From: Oscillospiraceae bacterium
GTDB taxonomy: Bacteria > Bacillota > Clostridia > Oscillospirales > CAG-272
Length of the DNA stretch: 64,000 nt
NCBI GenBank assembly: GCA_015065105.1
Contig: SVQZ01000007.1
Span: forward strand, 21,237-85,236
Direction of reading: 5' to 3'
Below, in pieces: positions 63,221-64,000 of this stretch. Position 1 is the stretch's first letter. Each line of letters begins with the position of its first letter. The notes beneath the pieces were generated by a model. It had not been told where the DNA came from, did not search any database, and worked only from the letters and a program-made list of their open reading frames with translations. Made by a program: the position numbers and the translations under genes.

Positions 63221-63607
63221 TTATTCTTTCCCATACTTTTCTTTAAATTTTTTCAAAAACGCTGATGCATCGTCTCTTTCGTCTTGTGTTTTTCCCCACC
63301 AACATTCACAAAATTCAAAATTAGACATTATTTCTAACACCTTTGGTGTATATACTCTTGTGATTCTTAGGTTCTCGATTAATTCGATCGGAACACAATC
63401 TACATAATATTTACCACTGCGGCTAAGACCTAAAACAGATATTTTTGTTTTATTTTTGTCCGGAAATCTTTCATCCCACAAACGTCCGCTAAGATATACC
63501 TTTGTGTTTGCTTTAAATGCAGCAGTGCCATATCTCAAAATACCGTTTTCATCAATTCGTGTTTTCTTTATATTTCCTGCAACAGCATATCTCCATAGTT
63601 TTTTCAT
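63221..63607 (-). CDS. Unknown small protein
   Basis: 128 residues from the ATG at 63607, which follows AAAGGTGAG; longer starts run into the hairpin repeat. No family recognised. Visible: a basic N-terminus (MKKLWRYAVAGNIKKTR), a beta-rich middle (VYLSGRLWDERFPDKNKTKI, then YYVDCVPIEL), and a C-terminal helix (ASAFLKKFKEKYGKE). AT-rich. It lies 66 bp upstream of the ankyrin gene in the same direction, so they may be one unit. Confidence 0.6.
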   Translation of the reverse strand: MKKLWRYAVAGNIKKTRIDENGILRYGTAAFKANTKVYLSGRLWDERFPDKNKTKISVLGLSRSGKYYVDCVPIELIENLRITRVYTPKVLEIMSNFEFCECWWGKTQDERDDASAFLKKFKEKYGKE

Positions 63608-63621
63608 TTTACTCACCTTTT

Positions 63622-63775
63622 GGAAAATCTTAGAATATCTATATATACCATTCCTTTTTGTCAAGGTGAACTTCGGGTATTTCTCATTTTTCGCCTCAAA
63701 AACCCGAACTTCACTTTGGCAATTTAGGATCTTATTGAATACAGTATATCACATTCTCTGTCCAATAAAAAGGAC
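63622..63775. repeat. Hairpin repeat, copy 2 (IS30-end-like)
   Basis: Same ~150-bp element as at 58656-58805, here without a transposase. It sits directly before the unknown gene, and its minus-strand TATACT box could drive it. Confidence 0.8.
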
Positions 63776-63849
63776 TTTGCAAAAAATACCGATTTTTTTG
63801 GGAACCGGGCACCAATCATAACTTATAAACAACTAATAGCAAAAAAATA

Positions 63850-63881
63850 TCCTCCCGATTTCTCGGAAGGACACTTTTTTA
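63850..63881 (+). terminator. Imperfect terminator-like hairpin
   Basis: TCCTCCCGA / TCGGAAGGA, one mismatch, then CACTTTTTT. No plus-strand gene ends here, so it may belong to a mobile-element end. Confidence 0.45.
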
Positions 63882-63905
63882 GGCTCTGTGTCAATAGTTG
63901 GGGTA
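63882..63905. mobile_element. Possible IS terminal inverted repeat
   Basis: GGCTCTGTGTCAATAGTTGG resembles ends of ISL3-like elements. No transposase is visible before the window ends. Confidence 0.3.
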
Positions 63906-63940
63906 AATAAAAAATAGAATAAAGTAACAAAATTTAATAA

Positions 63941-63993
63941 AAGCATAGAAAAAGCATCTTGAAGCGAAGCGGAAAGATGCTTTTTCTATGCTT
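63941..63993. repeat. 20-bp perfect inverted repeat
   Basis: AAGCATAGAAAAAGCATCTT and its exact complement, with a 13-base loop (GAAGCGAAGCGGA). It could be a terminator or a mobile-element end structure. Confidence 0.7.
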
Positions 63994-64000
63994 CGCGGCT

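Overview
The window reads as chromosomal DNA of a low-to-moderate G+C Gram-positive anaerobe, most likely an uncultured gut Clostridia (Oscillospiraceae/Ruminococcaceae-like). Reasons: strong AGGAGG-type ribosome binding sites, sigma-A promoters of TTGACA-17-TATAAT type, MecA, type III glutamine synthetase, a sortase-assembled pilus with its own signal peptidase, SLH and BspA-type LRR surface proteins, and many enzymes for plant or host glycans. No tRNA, rRNA, CRISPR array or prophage was seen.

Layout. 0-2.8 kb: a 5'-truncated GH20-like hydrolase and a neutral-ceramidase-like protein. 2.8-6.6 kb: an AT-rich insert with two DUF262-family genes (the second with a DUF1524 HNH-like end), bracketed by a 170-bp duplication of the 3' end of the ceramidase-like gene. 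6.7-12 kb: WG-repeat lipoprotein, AEC permease, uracil-DNA glycosylase, MecA, GHL10 protein. 12-14 kb: LRR-SLH surface protein. 14-23 kb: GH116, polysaccharide deacetylase, GH78-like rhamnosidase, glnN, then nfeD, an SPFH protein and a small membrane protein. 23-35 kb: transaldolase-like enzyme, a 1714-residue secreted protein, AlaX, and a 1339-residue LRR protein that shares a C-terminal repeat module with the 1714-residue protein. 35-43.4 kb: uxaC, PHP phosphoesterase, two CE2-like esterases, shikimate-kinase-like protein, zinc-ribbon membrane protein, then a creatinase-like M24 protein and a creatininase-family protein. 43.9-53.9 kb: a complete pilus island (coiled-coil protein, signal peptidase I, giant LPXTG adhesin, major pilin, class C sortase, minor pilin, second sortase). 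54-57.5 kb: DUF4234 protein, then a minus-strand set of an LRR-polynucleotide-kinase fusion, a Thg1-like tRNA guanylyltransferase and a frameshifted ankyrin gene. 57.5-64 kb: decayed IS30 element, ABM monooxygenase, uracil permease, esterase, ankyrin protein, an unknown protein, and possible IS ends.

How it fits together. The cell appears to degrade glycans (GH20-like, GH116, GH78, CE2, uronate isomerase, deacetylase) and to carry a large extracellular protein repertoire. Three points stand out: the DUF262 cassette inserted at, and preserving, the 3' end of a host gene; the LRR-kinase/Thg1 pair, which looks like an RNA-repair module with a sensor domain; and a family of intergenic GCGGAATTCGGTG-core repeats, at least nine clear copies, often placed just after genes and carrying terminator-like hairpins.
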